Assembly: GCA_041753575.1 (NCBI GenBank)
Contig: JBGSUA010000155.1
Location: 1-64,000 of the forward strand
Direction of reading: 5' to 3'
Source: CG2-30-51-40 sp041753575
Lineage (GTDB): Bacteria > Desulfobacterota > DSM-4660 > Desulfatiglandales > Desulfatiglandaceae
Length of the DNA stretch: 64,000 nt
Below the pieces are notes generated by a model that saw nothing but the letters and a program-made list of their open reading frames with translations, did no database searches and was not told the origin of the DNA. Both the position numbers and the translations under genes were made by a program. Below are positions 26,338 through 34,548 of this stretch, piece by piece. Numbering within the stretch: the first letter of the stretch is position 1; every line of letters starts with the position of its first letter.

Positions 26338-26351
26338 CAAACGTTCGTTTG
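26338..26351. promoter_or_regulatory. Operator palindrome CAAACG-TT-CGTTTG
   Basis: A perfect 6-bp inverted repeat with a 2-bp centre lies directly after the promoter and 17 nt before tetR. TetR-family regulators of fatty-acid oxidation such as PsrA are known to bind CAAAC/GTTTG half-sites with short spacers. The position implies autoregulation and control of the fadF-etf-acd genes by steric block. Confidence 0.6.
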
Positions 26352-26368
26352 ATTAAAAGGGGCTAAAG

Positions 26369-27004
26369 ATGTCTAGGCCGAGGGACCCAAAGAAGCTTGA
26401 GGAAGTGGAGCAGGCAGCGGTACGCCTTTTTGCCAGGGGCGGCTATCACTCAACTTCCATGCGTGAGATCGCCCGTGAATTGGGCATGAACCAATCCTCT
26501 CTATATCACTATTTCAAAAGCAAGGAAGAGATACTTTTCAAGCTCATGAACGATGCGATGGACGACGCCCTCGGCATCCTTGAGGGTATCTGTGCTTCCG
26601 AACTGTCTCCTGAGAAAAAGCTAAACAAAGTGCTTGGGTTTTATACCCGCTACTACACCAAGGAGCAGGAGCGGGAGACCCTCCTCGTAAACGAGATGAA
26701 TTCACTAGGGAAGCAAGCCAGGGCGGTCTTGATAGAAAAACAGAGACGCTACGTCCATCTTATACGATCTCTCCTGGTTGATCTCCGCGGTGCCGGTCTG
26801 ATGAAGGACATCAACCCTACAGTTGCCGCCTTTGCCTTCTTCGGCATGGTACACTACAGCATCAAGTGGTACCGAAGGGATGGTGAAGTGGATGTTGACG
26901 GGCTGGCGCAGAGCTTTGTCGAGATCTTCACCAGAGGCATCCTTGGGCATAGTGAAGAGACAGATATCTCCGGATCAAATAAAAGGAAAGGGAAAACCAG
27001 ATGA
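26369..27004 (+). CDS. TetR-family transcriptional regulator
   Basis: 211 residues. The N-terminal HTH (about 12-58) is typical: FARGGYHSTSMREIARELGM then SSLYHYFKSKEEILFKLM. The C-terminal ligand domain resembles TetR_C regulators of acyl-CoA metabolism (FYTRYYTKEQERETLLVNEM). It probably represses its own operon and is released by an acyl-CoA-type ligand; the CAAACG/CGTTTG palindrome at 26338 is the likely operator. Its stop overlaps the next start codon by four bases (ATGA at 27001), so regulator and oxidoreductase are co-translated. Ligand identity is not readable from the sequence. Confidence 0.9.
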   Translation: MSRPRDPKKLEEVEQAAVRLFARGGYHSTSMREIARELGMNQSSLYHYFKSKEEILFKLMNDAMDDALGILEGICASELSPEKKLNKVLGFYTRYYTKEQERETLLVNEMNSLGKQARAVLIEKQRRYVHLIRSLLVDLRGAGLMKDINPTVAAFAFFGMVHYSIKWYRRDGEVDVDGLAQSFVEIFTRGILGHSEETDISGSNKRKGKTR

Positions 27005-29040
27005 TCTCCATGCTCCATCCGGCTTTACGCTCCTACGCGGGCATCCCCGGTTACATAATTGGATGGCTGATTTTCCTATCAGCCATAGTCCTCTTCGCCT
27101 ACACGATCAAAAAACGATATATGCTCCTTAGGTCCGGCAGGCCTGATCCAAGGTTTGAACATATAGGGGAAAGAATAAGATCGCTTTTTGTCTATGGAAT
27201 CTTTCAGAAGAGGCAGCCGAGATATCTCTGGGCCGGTTTGATTCACATCATCATATTCTGGGGTTTCTTAATATTGGGCCTTAGATCTCTTGACCTTTTG
27301 ACCCAGGCCCTTGGAATTGCCTTCATCATGCCGATTTTGGAAGGAAGGGCGGGGGCTTTTTACACCGTCTTAAAAGAGATAACAGAGCTTTTCGTTCTTT
27401 TTGCGTGCATCTGGGCCGCAGGAAGAAGACTCCTTGCGAGGCCTTCACGATATGAGGGAAGCAGTCACATTGAGGCCTATCTGGTACTGGGACTAATATC
27501 ATTTCTCATGATAACGGATATGGCATACGACGGCATAAGCCTGCTTATCCTGGGTGGGGATCATACCGGTTTCGCTCCCGGTGCCGGCCTTTTTGCCGGT
27601 TTATTCTCAGGCTCCGGGCCCTCAATATTGAAAACAGGTCATGCGCTCAGCTTCTGGCTGCACATCTTTTCATTTCTATTATTTCTGTGCTTTCTCCCGA
27701 TGGGAAAGCATTTTCATATCATCACGGCCCTCCCCAATGTCTTTCTGAGGAGGCTTACAAAAGGCTCGATAAAGCCTGCCAGATGGGATGTTTCTGATCT
27801 GGACGAGCTTGATACCATAGGGGTTTCCTCTGTCGAGGACCTGACTTGGAAGCACATCCTGGATCTTTACTCGTGCACCGAGTGCGGCCGCTGTACTGAC
27901 CGATGTCCAGCCGCCGCCTCGGGGAGGCCGCTTTCTCCGAAGAAACTGACCATGAAGCTGCGGGACCATGCATACGAGAGATATCCCGTCTTTGGCAAGG
28001 GCATGGCTGTCAAAAAAAAAGATGATGACGAGGAAGAAATTGAGATCCCCGGCGGCATAATAGGAGAAGATGAGATCTGGTCCTGCACTACGTGCGGAGC
28101 CTGCGAAGAGGAATGCCCGGTCTTTATAGAATACATTGACAAGATCGTTGATATGAGGCGACGCCTCATAGAGACTGCAAGGGCTCCGAAGGCCTTCAAT
28201 CAGGTCTTCATGCATCTTGAGAAGACCGGGAATCCCTTCGGGAAACCTGCTTCAAAGCGTTCTGCCTGGACAAAGGAACTGGAAGGAATCCCGGTAAAGA
28301 TCTTAAAGGAGAATGATGAGGTTGACTCCCTGTATTTCGTGGACAGCTACCCCTCGTATGATCCAAGGGCCCAGGCGGTGGCCGGGGCCATAGCAAAGAC
28401 GATGCACCTTGCCGGAATTGACTTCGGCATCCTGGGGCCAAAGGAACGCGATTCAGGCCATCAGGTAAGACGCATGGGAGAGGAAGGGCTTTTTGAGCTT
28501 CTGAAAGAGGAAAACAGGGAGGCGATGGAGGGGATAAAGTTTAAAAGGATTGTCACCACTGATCCCCATGCCTTCAATGCCTTGAAGAAAGACTATGGTC
28601 TTGACTTTGAGATACTCCATTATAGCGTGTTCTTTGACTCCCTCGTTCAAAAGGGGCTTCTAAGACCCGAAAGAGAGGTTGAACCAGGTATCTACGCCTA
28701 TCATGATCCCTGTTATCTGGGACGGCACAATCGAATATACAGAGAGCCGAGAAGACTCTTGAGCGCCCTCCCTGGCGTCAGATGTGTCGAGATGGAAAGA
28801 TCACGGGACAGGAGTTTTTGCTGCGGAGGAGGAGATGTGATCCTGTGGCACGAGATAGCCCAGGAAAAGCAAAGGCCCGCGGCCTTAAGGATAGCAATGG
28901 CGAGGGACGCGGGTGCCACGGCGCTGGTAACCGCATGCCCTTTCTGCCTTATCCATTTTGAGGACGCGATCAAGACGGCGGGGCTTGAAAAGGAGATGCG
29001 TGTAATTGACCTGGCTGAGCTTCTGGTGTCAACCCTTTGA
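27001..29040 (+). CDS. FadF-like membrane Fe-S oxidoreductase (ETF:quinone type), first CCG domain lacks cysteines
   Basis: 679 residues. N-terminal half: five to six membrane helices (about 15-270) of the NarI/HdrE-like, probably haem-binding type. Two 4Fe-4S motifs follow, CTECGRCTDRCP near 290 and CTTCGACEEECP near 361. The C-terminal half has two CCG (HdrD-like) domains. The second is intact: HDPCYLGRH near 569, SFCCGGGD near 605, ACPFC near 643. The first has lost all its cysteines: VDSYPSYDPRAQ near 446, KERDSGHQ near 481 and TTDPHAFNAL near 518, where relatives have GC, CCG or CTG, and CPHC. It should pass electrons from ETF to menaquinone during acyl-CoA oxidation; etfB follows after 84 nt. 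Confidence 0.86.
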   Translation: MISMLHPALRSYAGIPGYIIGWLIFLSAIVLFAYTIKKRYMLLRSGRPDPRFEHIGERIRSLFVYGIFQKRQPRYLWAGLIHIIIFWGFLILGLRSLDLLTQALGIAFIMPILEGRAGAFYTVLKEITELFVLFACIWAAGRRLLARPSRYEGSSHIEAYLVLGLISFLMITDMAYDGISLLILGGDHTGFAPGAGLFAGLFSGSGPSILKTGHALSFWLHIFSFLLFLCFLPMGKHFHIITALPNVFLRRLTKGSIKPARWDVSDLDELDTIGVSSVEDLTWKHILDLYSCTECGRCTDRCPAAASGRPLSPKKLTMKLRDHAYERYPVFGKGMAVKKKDDDEEEIEIPGGIIGEDEIWSCTTCGACEEECPVFIEYIDKIVDMRRRLIETARAPKAFNQVFMHLEKTGNPFGKPASKRSAWTKELEGIPVKILKENDEVDSLYFVDSYPSYDPRAQAVAGAIAKTMHLAGIDFGILGPKERDSGHQVRRMGEEGLFELLKEENREAMEGIKFKRIVTTDPHAFNALKKDYGLDFEILHYSVFFDSLVQKGLLRPEREVEPGIYAYHDPCYLGRHNRIYREPRRLLSALPGVRCVEMERSRDRSFCCGGGDVILWHEIAQEKQRPAALRIAMARDAGATALVTACPFCLIHFEDAIKTAGLEKEMRVIDLAELLVSTL

Positions 29041-29124
29041 AGAATCCAAGGGATAGGGCGGAGAGGTTGAAGCATCCTGACGGGTTGAGATTCTCATGAA
29101 ACAGAAAAAAGGGGAGGTAGATTG

Positions 29125-29904
29125 ATGGATATTGTTGTGTGCGTGAAGAGGGTCCCGTTTACCCAGGAGGTGGATCTTGAGGTCGCTAAATCAGGGAAAT
29201 CCGTTGTCACGGACAGCCTGGCCCATGTGATAAACGATTGGGACGGTTATGCGGTTGAGGAGGCGATTCTCCTTAAAGAGAGACTCGGAGGTGTAGTCAT
29301 AGCCGTTACCGTCGGTAGCGAAGATGACGAGGAAGTCCTGAGGAGGGCGCTTGCCATGGGAGCGGACAGGGCCATAAGGATTGACCCCGGTGAGAGTAGT
29401 CTTGACGGATCCGTGGTGGCGAAGGCCATAGCGGCGGCGATAAAGGGGTTTTCTTTTGATCTGGTGCTCACAGGGGTCCAGGCTGACGACGATAATCAGG
29501 CCGTGGTGGGGATCATGCTGGCCGAGATTCTGGGCCTGAGCCACGCGGCGGTAGTGAGAGGAATTGAGCCGAAAGACGGAGAACTGAAGGTACGCATAGA
29601 ACTTGAGGGAGGGATAGACGAGATAAGGATGGTGAATCTCCCGGCGCTTCTTACCATCCAGTCGGGCATAAATGAACCCAGATACGTCTCGGTCATGGGA
29701 ATCAGAAAGGCGGCCAAGAAGGAAATCACGGTAACTGGGATTAAGGATCTCGGCCTGAGCGATGCGGATCTGTCGCCGGCAACCGAGATTGAAGAGGTCT
29801 ATCTTCCTCCTGAAACCGGGGGAGCGGAGATGCTTTCAGGCGACCCATCCAAACTGGCCCAGGCCGTAATCGAGATTATGAGAAGAAAGGGGGTGGCCTT
29901 GTAA
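29125..29904 (+). CDS. etfB: Electron transfer flavoprotein beta subunit
   Basis: 259 residues. N-terminus MDIVVCVKRVPFTQEVDLEV is typical for EtfB, and the domain contains the adenine-nucleotide site (GADRAIRIDPGESSLDGSVV and LTGVQADDDNQAVVGIMLAE, reported in parts). GGGGAGG at 29111-29117 fits the ATG at 29125 rather than the TTG three bases before. With EtfA it forms a cytosolic heterodimer that accepts electrons from acyl-CoA dehydrogenase and hands them to the membrane oxidoreductase upstream. Its stop overlaps the etfA start (TAATG). The sequence lacks an obvious extra FAD loop, so bifurcation is not indicated, though this is not certain. Confidence 0.94.
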   Translation: MDIVVCVKRVPFTQEVDLEVAKSGKSVVTDSLAHVINDWDGYAVEEAILLKERLGGVVIAVTVGSEDDEEVLRRALAMGADRAIRIDPGESSLDGSVVAKAIAAAIKGFSFDLVLTGVQADDDNQAVVGIMLAEILGLSHAAVVRGIEPKDGELKVRIELEGGIDEIRMVNLPALLTIQSGINEPRYVSVMGIRKAAKKEITVTGIKDLGLSDADLSPATEIEEVYLPPETGGAEMLSGDPSKLAQAVIEIMRRKGVAL

Positions 29905-30875
29905 TGGGAGATATTTTGGTTTTTGTCGAACACAGATCAGGTTCCATAAGGGAGGTTTCGCTTCAGATCCTTTCAAAGGCGGATGAACTTGCGCGTGGGC
30001 TTTCAGGAAGGCTTACGGCGGTTGTTCTGGCCGCGAAGGCGGATTTTTTGTCCTCCGATTTTTCCGGAAGGGCGGACAGAGTCATTGTGCTTGAAGACGA
30101 AAGGCTCTCCGATTTCGACTTCACCGGAACGGCGGCGGTTATATCCAAAATCATAAAGGATGAAAGGCCTTCCCTGGTGCTCATGGGCCACACCCCGTGG
30201 GGCATGGATCTCGGCCCGGCGCTCTCGGTAAGGACAGGACTTCCGCTGGCAACCGACTGCGTAGGAGTTTCGCTCGACGGGAAAAAGATCAAGGCCCTGA
30301 GACAGCTTTACGGCGGGAAGCTTTTCGCCAGGGTCTCCTTTAAGGACGACTCCAGGGGGTGCCTCTTGACGGTCAGACCAGGCAGCTTTCCCATAGACGC
30401 CTCTCCGGGTCGCCAAGGAGATTTGGTTCGAATTGATGTCCCGAAGGATCTTTCCGCCTCTTCCAGCCGTTTTGTTGAATACGTGGACACGGGGGCCGGA
30501 GAGATAGATATCACCCAGGCGGAACTCCTTGTCTCCATAGGAAGAGGGGTGGGAGAAAAGGAGCGCATAGAGGAGATTAGGGAGCTGGCCGGTCTTATGG
30601 GAGGTGTGCTTTCCTGCTCAAGACCGGTTGTTGACAGGGGATGGCTTCCCAAATATCACCAGGTCGGGACATCAGGAAAATCCGTCAAGCCAAAGGTCTA
30701 TCTGGCACTCGGCATAAGCGGCGCATTCCAGCATATCGCAGGGATAGCAGGAGCCGGCACTGTGATAGCCGTGAACAAGGACAAGAAGGCCCCTATCTTC
30801 AGGGTTGCGGACTATGGCGTTGTGGAAGACCTCTTTGCATTTTCTGATGCCTTGAAAGAGGAGTTGGGAAAATAA
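29904..30875 (+). CDS. etfA: Electron transfer flavoprotein alpha subunit
   Basis: 323 residues. The N-terminal Rossmann-like domain (DILVFVEHRSGSIREVSLQI) is followed by the C-terminal FAD-binding domain with KYHQVGTSGKSVKPKVYLAL near 252 (first 20) and ISGAFQHIAGI near 273, then VIAVNKDKKAPIFRVADYG. These match the conserved FAD-binding block of EtfA. Length is normal. It is coupled to etfB by a one-base overlap. The acyl-CoA dehydrogenase gene begins 64 nt downstream, completing a dehydrogenase-ETF-quinone oxidoreductase chain. Confidence 0.94.
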   Translation: MGDILVFVEHRSGSIREVSLQILSKADELARGLSGRLTAVVLAAKADFLSSDFSGRADRVIVLEDERLSDFDFTGTAAVISKIIKDERPSLVLMGHTPWGMDLGPALSVRTGLPLATDCVGVSLDGKKIKALRQLYGGKLFARVSFKDDSRGCLLTVRPGSFPIDASPGRQGDLVRIDVPKDLSASSSRFVEYVDTGAGEIDITQAELLVSIGRGVGEKERIEEIRELAGLMGGVLSCSRPVVDRGWLPKYHQVGTSGKSVKPKVYLALGISGAFQHIAGIAGAGTVIAVNKDKKAPIFRVADYGVVEDLFAFSDALKEELGK

Positions 30876-30939
30876 AAGGCCCGAAAGACCGCCTCGCCAT
30901 TGACTGGCCACTGTGAAATATTAAGGAAGGAGATGCTTG

Positions 30940-32088
30940 ATGGATTTTGAGCTTTCAAAGGAGCAGAAGGATATTCAAAAGGCGGCAAGGGAATTCGCTC
31001 AGGGCGAGCTGAAAGAAATTGCGAGGGAATGCGACATAAATGAGACATTCCCGCCTGAACTCATCAGAAAGGCAGGTGAATTGGGATTCCTGGGGGTGTT
31101 TATTCCTGAGGAATATGGAGGCGCGGGTCTTGGTTTTCTTGAACACGCGATAATACTGGAGGAATTCTGGAAGGTTGACCCTGGCCTTGGCCAGCAGCTT
31201 TGCAGCACAACCTTCGGGTCGGAGGAATTTATCCTCTTCGGCACTGAAGAGCAGAAGCGCAAATATCTTCCCCAGCTTGCCTCCGGCGAGGCAATGATGG
31301 GATTTGCCATAACAGAACCGGACGCCGGCAGCGATACGGCCAGCGCGTCCACAAGCGCGCAGGAGACAGAGTATGGTTACATAATCAACGGAAGCAAGAC
31401 CATGATAGGAAACGGAACCGTTGGACGGTATCTCGTGGTATTTGCCCTGAGCGAACCTGATAAAGCTTCTCGCTCGCAAAGGCACAGTATATTTGTCGTT
31501 GAAACCGGGACACCGGGCTATGAGGCTACAAGGCTCCACGGCAAGATGGGGCTCAGGGCCTCTGATACCGCCAGTATATTTTTTTCAGGCTTGAAGGCGC
31601 CCAGAGAGGCCCTTGTCGGCGAGCGAGGAAAGGGTTTTTATCAGCTCATGCAGTTTTTCGACAGATCCAGGGCCTATGTGGCCTCCCACGGAGTTGGACT
31701 TGCGCAGGGGGCTATGGATCTTGCAGTCAAGCACGTTAAGGGCAGGGTTCAGTTCGGCCGGAAGATAGCGTCATTTCAGTCAACCCAGTTCAAGATAGCC
31801 GAAATGGCAACCAGGATCGAGCTTGCAAGGACACTCACCCATAAGGCATGCAGCCTGCTGGATAAGGGAAAAGGCGATTCAAAGGTCACAGCCATTGCCA
31901 AGATGAACGCGGCCAGAACCGCTGTCGAGGTTGTGGATGAGGCCCTCCAGCTCCACGGAGGCTACGGCTATTTCAACGACCAGGATGTCGAAAGGTTCTA
32001 TAGGGCGGCAAAGGTGCTCGAGCTTTACGAAGGCGCCAAGGAGATAGAAAAAATAATCATAGGCCGGCACGTGCTCGGCCGCTACTAG
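30940..32088 (+). CDS. Acyl-CoA dehydrogenase
   Basis: 382 residues of the ACAD family, an FAD enzyme that forms the 2,3-double bond of an acyl-CoA and reduces ETF. Visible blocks: FAITEPDAGSDTASASTS near 125 (FAD/substrate loop), SQRHSIFVVETGTPG, RVQFGRKIASFQSTQFKIAE near 270, QLHGGYGYFNDQDVERFYRA near 340, and LYEGAKEIEKIIIGRHVLGR near 362, where the Glu of YEG is the usual catalytic base. AAGGAAGGA upstream fits the ATG at 30940, not the TTG just before. The substrate is unknown; the base is Glu, not the Asp known from cyclohexanecarboxyl-CoA dehydrogenases, which argues mildly against alicyclic substrates. Confidence 0.92.
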   Translation: MDFELSKEQKDIQKAAREFAQGELKEIARECDINETFPPELIRKAGELGFLGVFIPEEYGGAGLGFLEHAIILEEFWKVDPGLGQQLCSTTFGSEEFILFGTEEQKRKYLPQLASGEAMMGFAITEPDAGSDTASASTSAQETEYGYIINGSKTMIGNGTVGRYLVVFALSEPDKASRSQRHSIFVVETGTPGYEATRLHGKMGLRASDTASIFFSGLKAPREALVGERGKGFYQLMQFFDRSRAYVASHGVGLAQGAMDLAVKHVKGRVQFGRKIASFQSTQFKIAEMATRIELARTLTHKACSLLDKGKGDSKVTAIAKMNAARTAVEVVDEALQLHGGYGYFNDQDVERFYRAAKVLELYEGAKEIEKIIIGRHVLGRY

Positions 32089-32098
32089 AGGCGGCCGA
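32075..32098 (+). other. Hairpin over the acyl-CoA dehydrogenase stop codon
   Basis: TCGGCCGC at 32075-32082 pairs perfectly with GCGGCCGA at 32091-32098, loop TACTAGAG, enclosing the TAG stop. Only a weak T stretch follows (ATTTTA), so it is more likely an mRNA processing or stability hairpin, or a leaky terminator before the VOC gene, than a full terminator. Confidence 0.5.
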
Positions 32099-32121
32099 AG
32101 ATTTTAAACAGGAGATATGTA

Positions 32122-32532
32122 ATGAACCTCAACAGGATAGATCATATCTGCATCGCTGTCAAAAACCTGGATCAAGCCAGAGAGCAGTGGGAACCGTTCA
32201 TTGGCAAGACCAAACCTGACGTTGAATATATAGATGAGAAGGAAAAAATAAAGGTAGCCCGATATTGGGTGGGAGAGGTCGGATTCGAGCTAATGGAATC
32301 AACCAGCCCTGACGGAGATGTGGCTAAGTTTATTGAAAGAAAAGGCGAAGGTATAATGCTCATAAGCTTTAACGTTGACAGTGCCCGTAAAGCCGCAGAA
32401 GAGCTCAAGGGCATGGGATATCCGCTTATTCCAGACAGCCGGGGCGAGATTCTTCGCCCCTTCAGGGACTGCGAGTTCGCCTTCATCCACCCCAAAGCGC
32501 TCAACGGCGTCCTGACCGAGATCATTGATTAA
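32122..32532 (+). CDS. VOC-superfamily protein, methylmalonyl-CoA-epimerase-like but missing a metal ligand
   Basis: 136 residues, the length of methylmalonyl-CoA epimerase. It starts NRIDHICIAVKNLDQARE with the first metal His, keeps FELMESTSPDGDVAKFIERK and the final FIHPKALNGVLTEIID with the terminal Glu. Where epimerases have GEGxHHI(A/C), this protein reads GEGIMLISF, so the His ligand is replaced. It is therefore doubtful that it is a working Co/Zn-dependent epimerase; another CoA-binding or lyase role is possible. It follows the acyl-CoA dehydrogenase by 33 nt with AGGAG before the ATG, so it is the last gene of the tetR operon. Confidence 0.78.
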   Translation: MNLNRIDHICIAVKNLDQAREQWEPFIGKTKPDVEYIDEKEKIKVARYWVGEVGFELMESTSPDGDVAKFIERKGEGIMLISFNVDSARKAAEELKGMGYPLIPDSRGEILRPFRDCEFAFIHPKALNGVLTEIID

Positions 32533-32742
32533 GGGGACGTCCTTTATATTTGCAGTTTTGTTGCTAACAATCAATGTTTATGGGGTTTTGAGGGGGAATG
32601 AACCGGATGACCATGATGTTAAGGTTGCCGGGGGGAGTGCCTTTGCGGCCTTCTTGGAAGGTTTTCCGCTCTTCGGGCTGATCTGGAGAGTCAAGTGCTC
32701 CTCCGACTATGTCGCTTTTGGATAATATAAAAGAGAGAGAAA

Positions 32743-34359
32743 ATGAGGTTTATTGAAATGCATAATAAATCTGACAGCTTCGTGAAATATCCATCCAAGG
32801 AGTTGCGCCGGATTCCTCCCAGTTGCAAGGCGGCCCTAACCAAGATTCGTCCCGCGGGATCTCTACAGATTGTATCTAAAGTTTTTCCATCTGCCGATCC
32901 GATTCGCTCTTTTTGCGGTTTTATCAAATTAGCCCTGTATTTCCTGGCGGCGCTGCTGACGGCGGCATTTTCGATGTCACTAGCCCAGTCCACGGTTTTC
33001 GCTGAAGTCCCGGATGTGATATTCATTCTGGACGGATCAGGCAGCATGGCTGCAAAGATGGGAGAGCGGACGAGGATTCAGGTGGCAAGGGAGGTTATGG
33101 AATACGCGGTTCCCGCTCTTCCAAAGGAGATCAAGGTAGGACTTGCGGCCTATGGTCACCACAGAAAAGGGGACTGCGCTGATATGGAGATCCTTGTTAA
33201 TCCTGAAAAAGGCGCGAGAGACACGGTGCTCTCCAAAATAAAAGAGATCAGAACGGTAGGCATGACCCCTATTGCGGCAGCCGTTGAGATGGTCGCAAAA
33301 ACGATCAAGATCGGCGGCAGGGAAGATGTAATCGTCCTTGTCTCAGATGGCGAGGAGACATGCCACAAGGACCCGTGCGGTTTTGTAAAGGGTCTTAAGG
33401 ACTCCGGGATGAAGTTCGTTCTCCATGTTGTGGGATTCGGTGTGACCCAAAATGAGGAGAAGCAGTTGCGGTGCCTTGCGCAAGCAGGCGGCGGAAGCTA
33501 TTTCCCTGCTGGAGACGCCAAAGGACTCCTGTCGGCCCTTGAATCTGTGAGGAAGGATTTGGAGGTCAAGGTAGAGGCGGCCAGGACAAAAACGGTGAGG
33601 GCCTCATCCCGGTTGGGAAAATTTCTCCTGAAGGTGCCTAAGTCGGCGGTTTCCTCCCTGGCCGTACTGAAGATCATACGTCAAAGTGACAACACCGTGG
33701 TCAAGGAGGCGAAGGCTATAGAGGAGACGCATCCCTTGCCTGCCGGCAGATACGGCCTGGTACTGGGGTTTGCAAATCCCAACTACCAGCCTCCGACGGA
33801 GGTATCCATCGGAGAATGCGAGATAAGGGGAGGGGAGACGTCGGAGGTTTCTCTCGGGGCAATAGTGATCAATATGGCGCCTCCACTCGGCGAGGCCGCC
33901 TGGCAGATCGGGCTGCTGAATGAGGAGAGTGGGAAGTTTTATCTTCAGATCGAATCACATGGAAACGACTATTATCTGATGAAACCAAAGGCCGCTCCGG
34001 AAGGAACCTATTCCATTGCCTTTACCTACGCGGCGAGCAAGAAGCCTTTTGTGGTTGCAAGGGGACTGAGCGTTAAGGCGGGAAAAGAGACCGTTGCAAC
34101 CCTTGATTCCGGTATCGCCATCAAGAAGAGTTCTTCGGGCATTGAGGGATGGGATGTCGTCCCAAGCGGCTCAAAGGCACCGGTACTTGAAATAACACGC
34201 AGGTGGGATAACGATTATCCCCTTTGGGAGAGCTTCCCAATAGAGCCTGGAAACTACGATATTCTGGTCCATGTCAAGGGGATGAAGGAACCAATGCTCG
34301 CGGGTGAGGCAATAGAGATCAAGAAGGGTGAGACGATAGTATTTGATGCCGGGCTTTAA
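32743..34359 (+). CDS. Exported protein with von Willebrand factor A domain
   Basis: 538 residues if the ATG at 32743 is used; the ATG at 32758 also has a GAGG nine bases upstream. A basic 60-residue head precedes a hydrophobic segment (LALYFLAALLTAAFSMSLA, about 65-83) that is probably an export signal or anchor. The VWA domain follows (about 88-280): MIDAS motif FILDGSGSMAA, the Thr in GMTPIAAAV, and LVSDGEETCHKDPCG. The C-terminal 250 residues are beta-rich repeats without known motifs (LPAGRYGLVLGFANPNYQ; EPGNYDILVHVKG). It resembles VWA proteins that bind metal-dependent protein ligands at the cell surface. The 210-nt gap upstream has no supported gene, and the gene may be independent of the acd operon. 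Confidence 0.8.
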   Translation: MRFIEMHNKSDSFVKYPSKELRRIPPSCKAALTKIRPAGSLQIVSKVFPSADPIRSFCGFIKLALYFLAALLTAAFSMSLAQSTVFAEVPDVIFILDGSGSMAAKMGERTRIQVAREVMEYAVPALPKEIKVGLAAYGHHRKGDCADMEILVNPEKGARDTVLSKIKEIRTVGMTPIAAAVEMVAKTIKIGGREDVIVLVSDGEETCHKDPCGFVKGLKDSGMKFVLHVVGFGVTQNEEKQLRCLAQAGGGSYFPAGDAKGLLSALESVRKDLEVKVEAARTKTVRASSRLGKFLLKVPKSAVSSLAVLKIIRQSDNTVVKEAKAIEETHPLPAGRYGLVLGFANPNYQPPTEVSIGECEIRGGETSEVSLGAIVINMAPPLGEAAWQIGLLNEESGKFYLQIESHGNDYYLMKPKAAPEGTYSIAFTYAASKKPFVVARGLSVKAGKETVATLDSGIAIKKSSSGIEGWDVVPSGSKAPVLEITRRWDNDYPLWESFPIEPGNYDILVHVKGMKEPMLAGEAIEIKKGETIVFDAGL

Positions 34360-34438
34360 GAGAGGGTCTTTGCTGATAACCCCGGCCAGCGCCTGAAAGA
34401 CGTTCGGGGCATCTAAATCGAGAGGCTCAGACAGAGTT

Positions 34439-34476
34439 CCTCCCCCATGGTCAGTTAAAATGCTCATTGGGGGAGG
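34439..34476. terminator. GC-rich hairpin between convergent VWA and livF genes
   Basis: CCTCCCCCA at 34439-34447 pairs with TGGGGGAGG at 34468-34476 around a 20-nt loop, in the 189-nt gap between two convergent genes. It has no T-tract on either side, so termination efficiency is doubtful. The same gap contains a 23-nt near-copy of the livF 3' end (34486-34508). Confidence 0.4.
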
Positions 34477-34548
34477 GACGCTTAGAATAGCAGATATTTC
34501 TTTATGACACTTCCGGCCCGAGGGATTCTGTGATTGTTCAGGGGGCGC

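Noticed and set aside
30940..32088. Cyclohexanecarboxyl-CoA dehydrogenase as a specific name for the acyl-CoA dehydrogenase
   Set aside because: The catalytic base is Glu in YEGAKEIEK, whereas those enzymes use Asp; the general name is safer.
32525..32725. 67-codon open frame with a hydrophobic start after the VOC gene
   Set aside because: It needs a TTG overlapping the VOC stop region, lacks a Shine-Dalgarno site and resembles no family.
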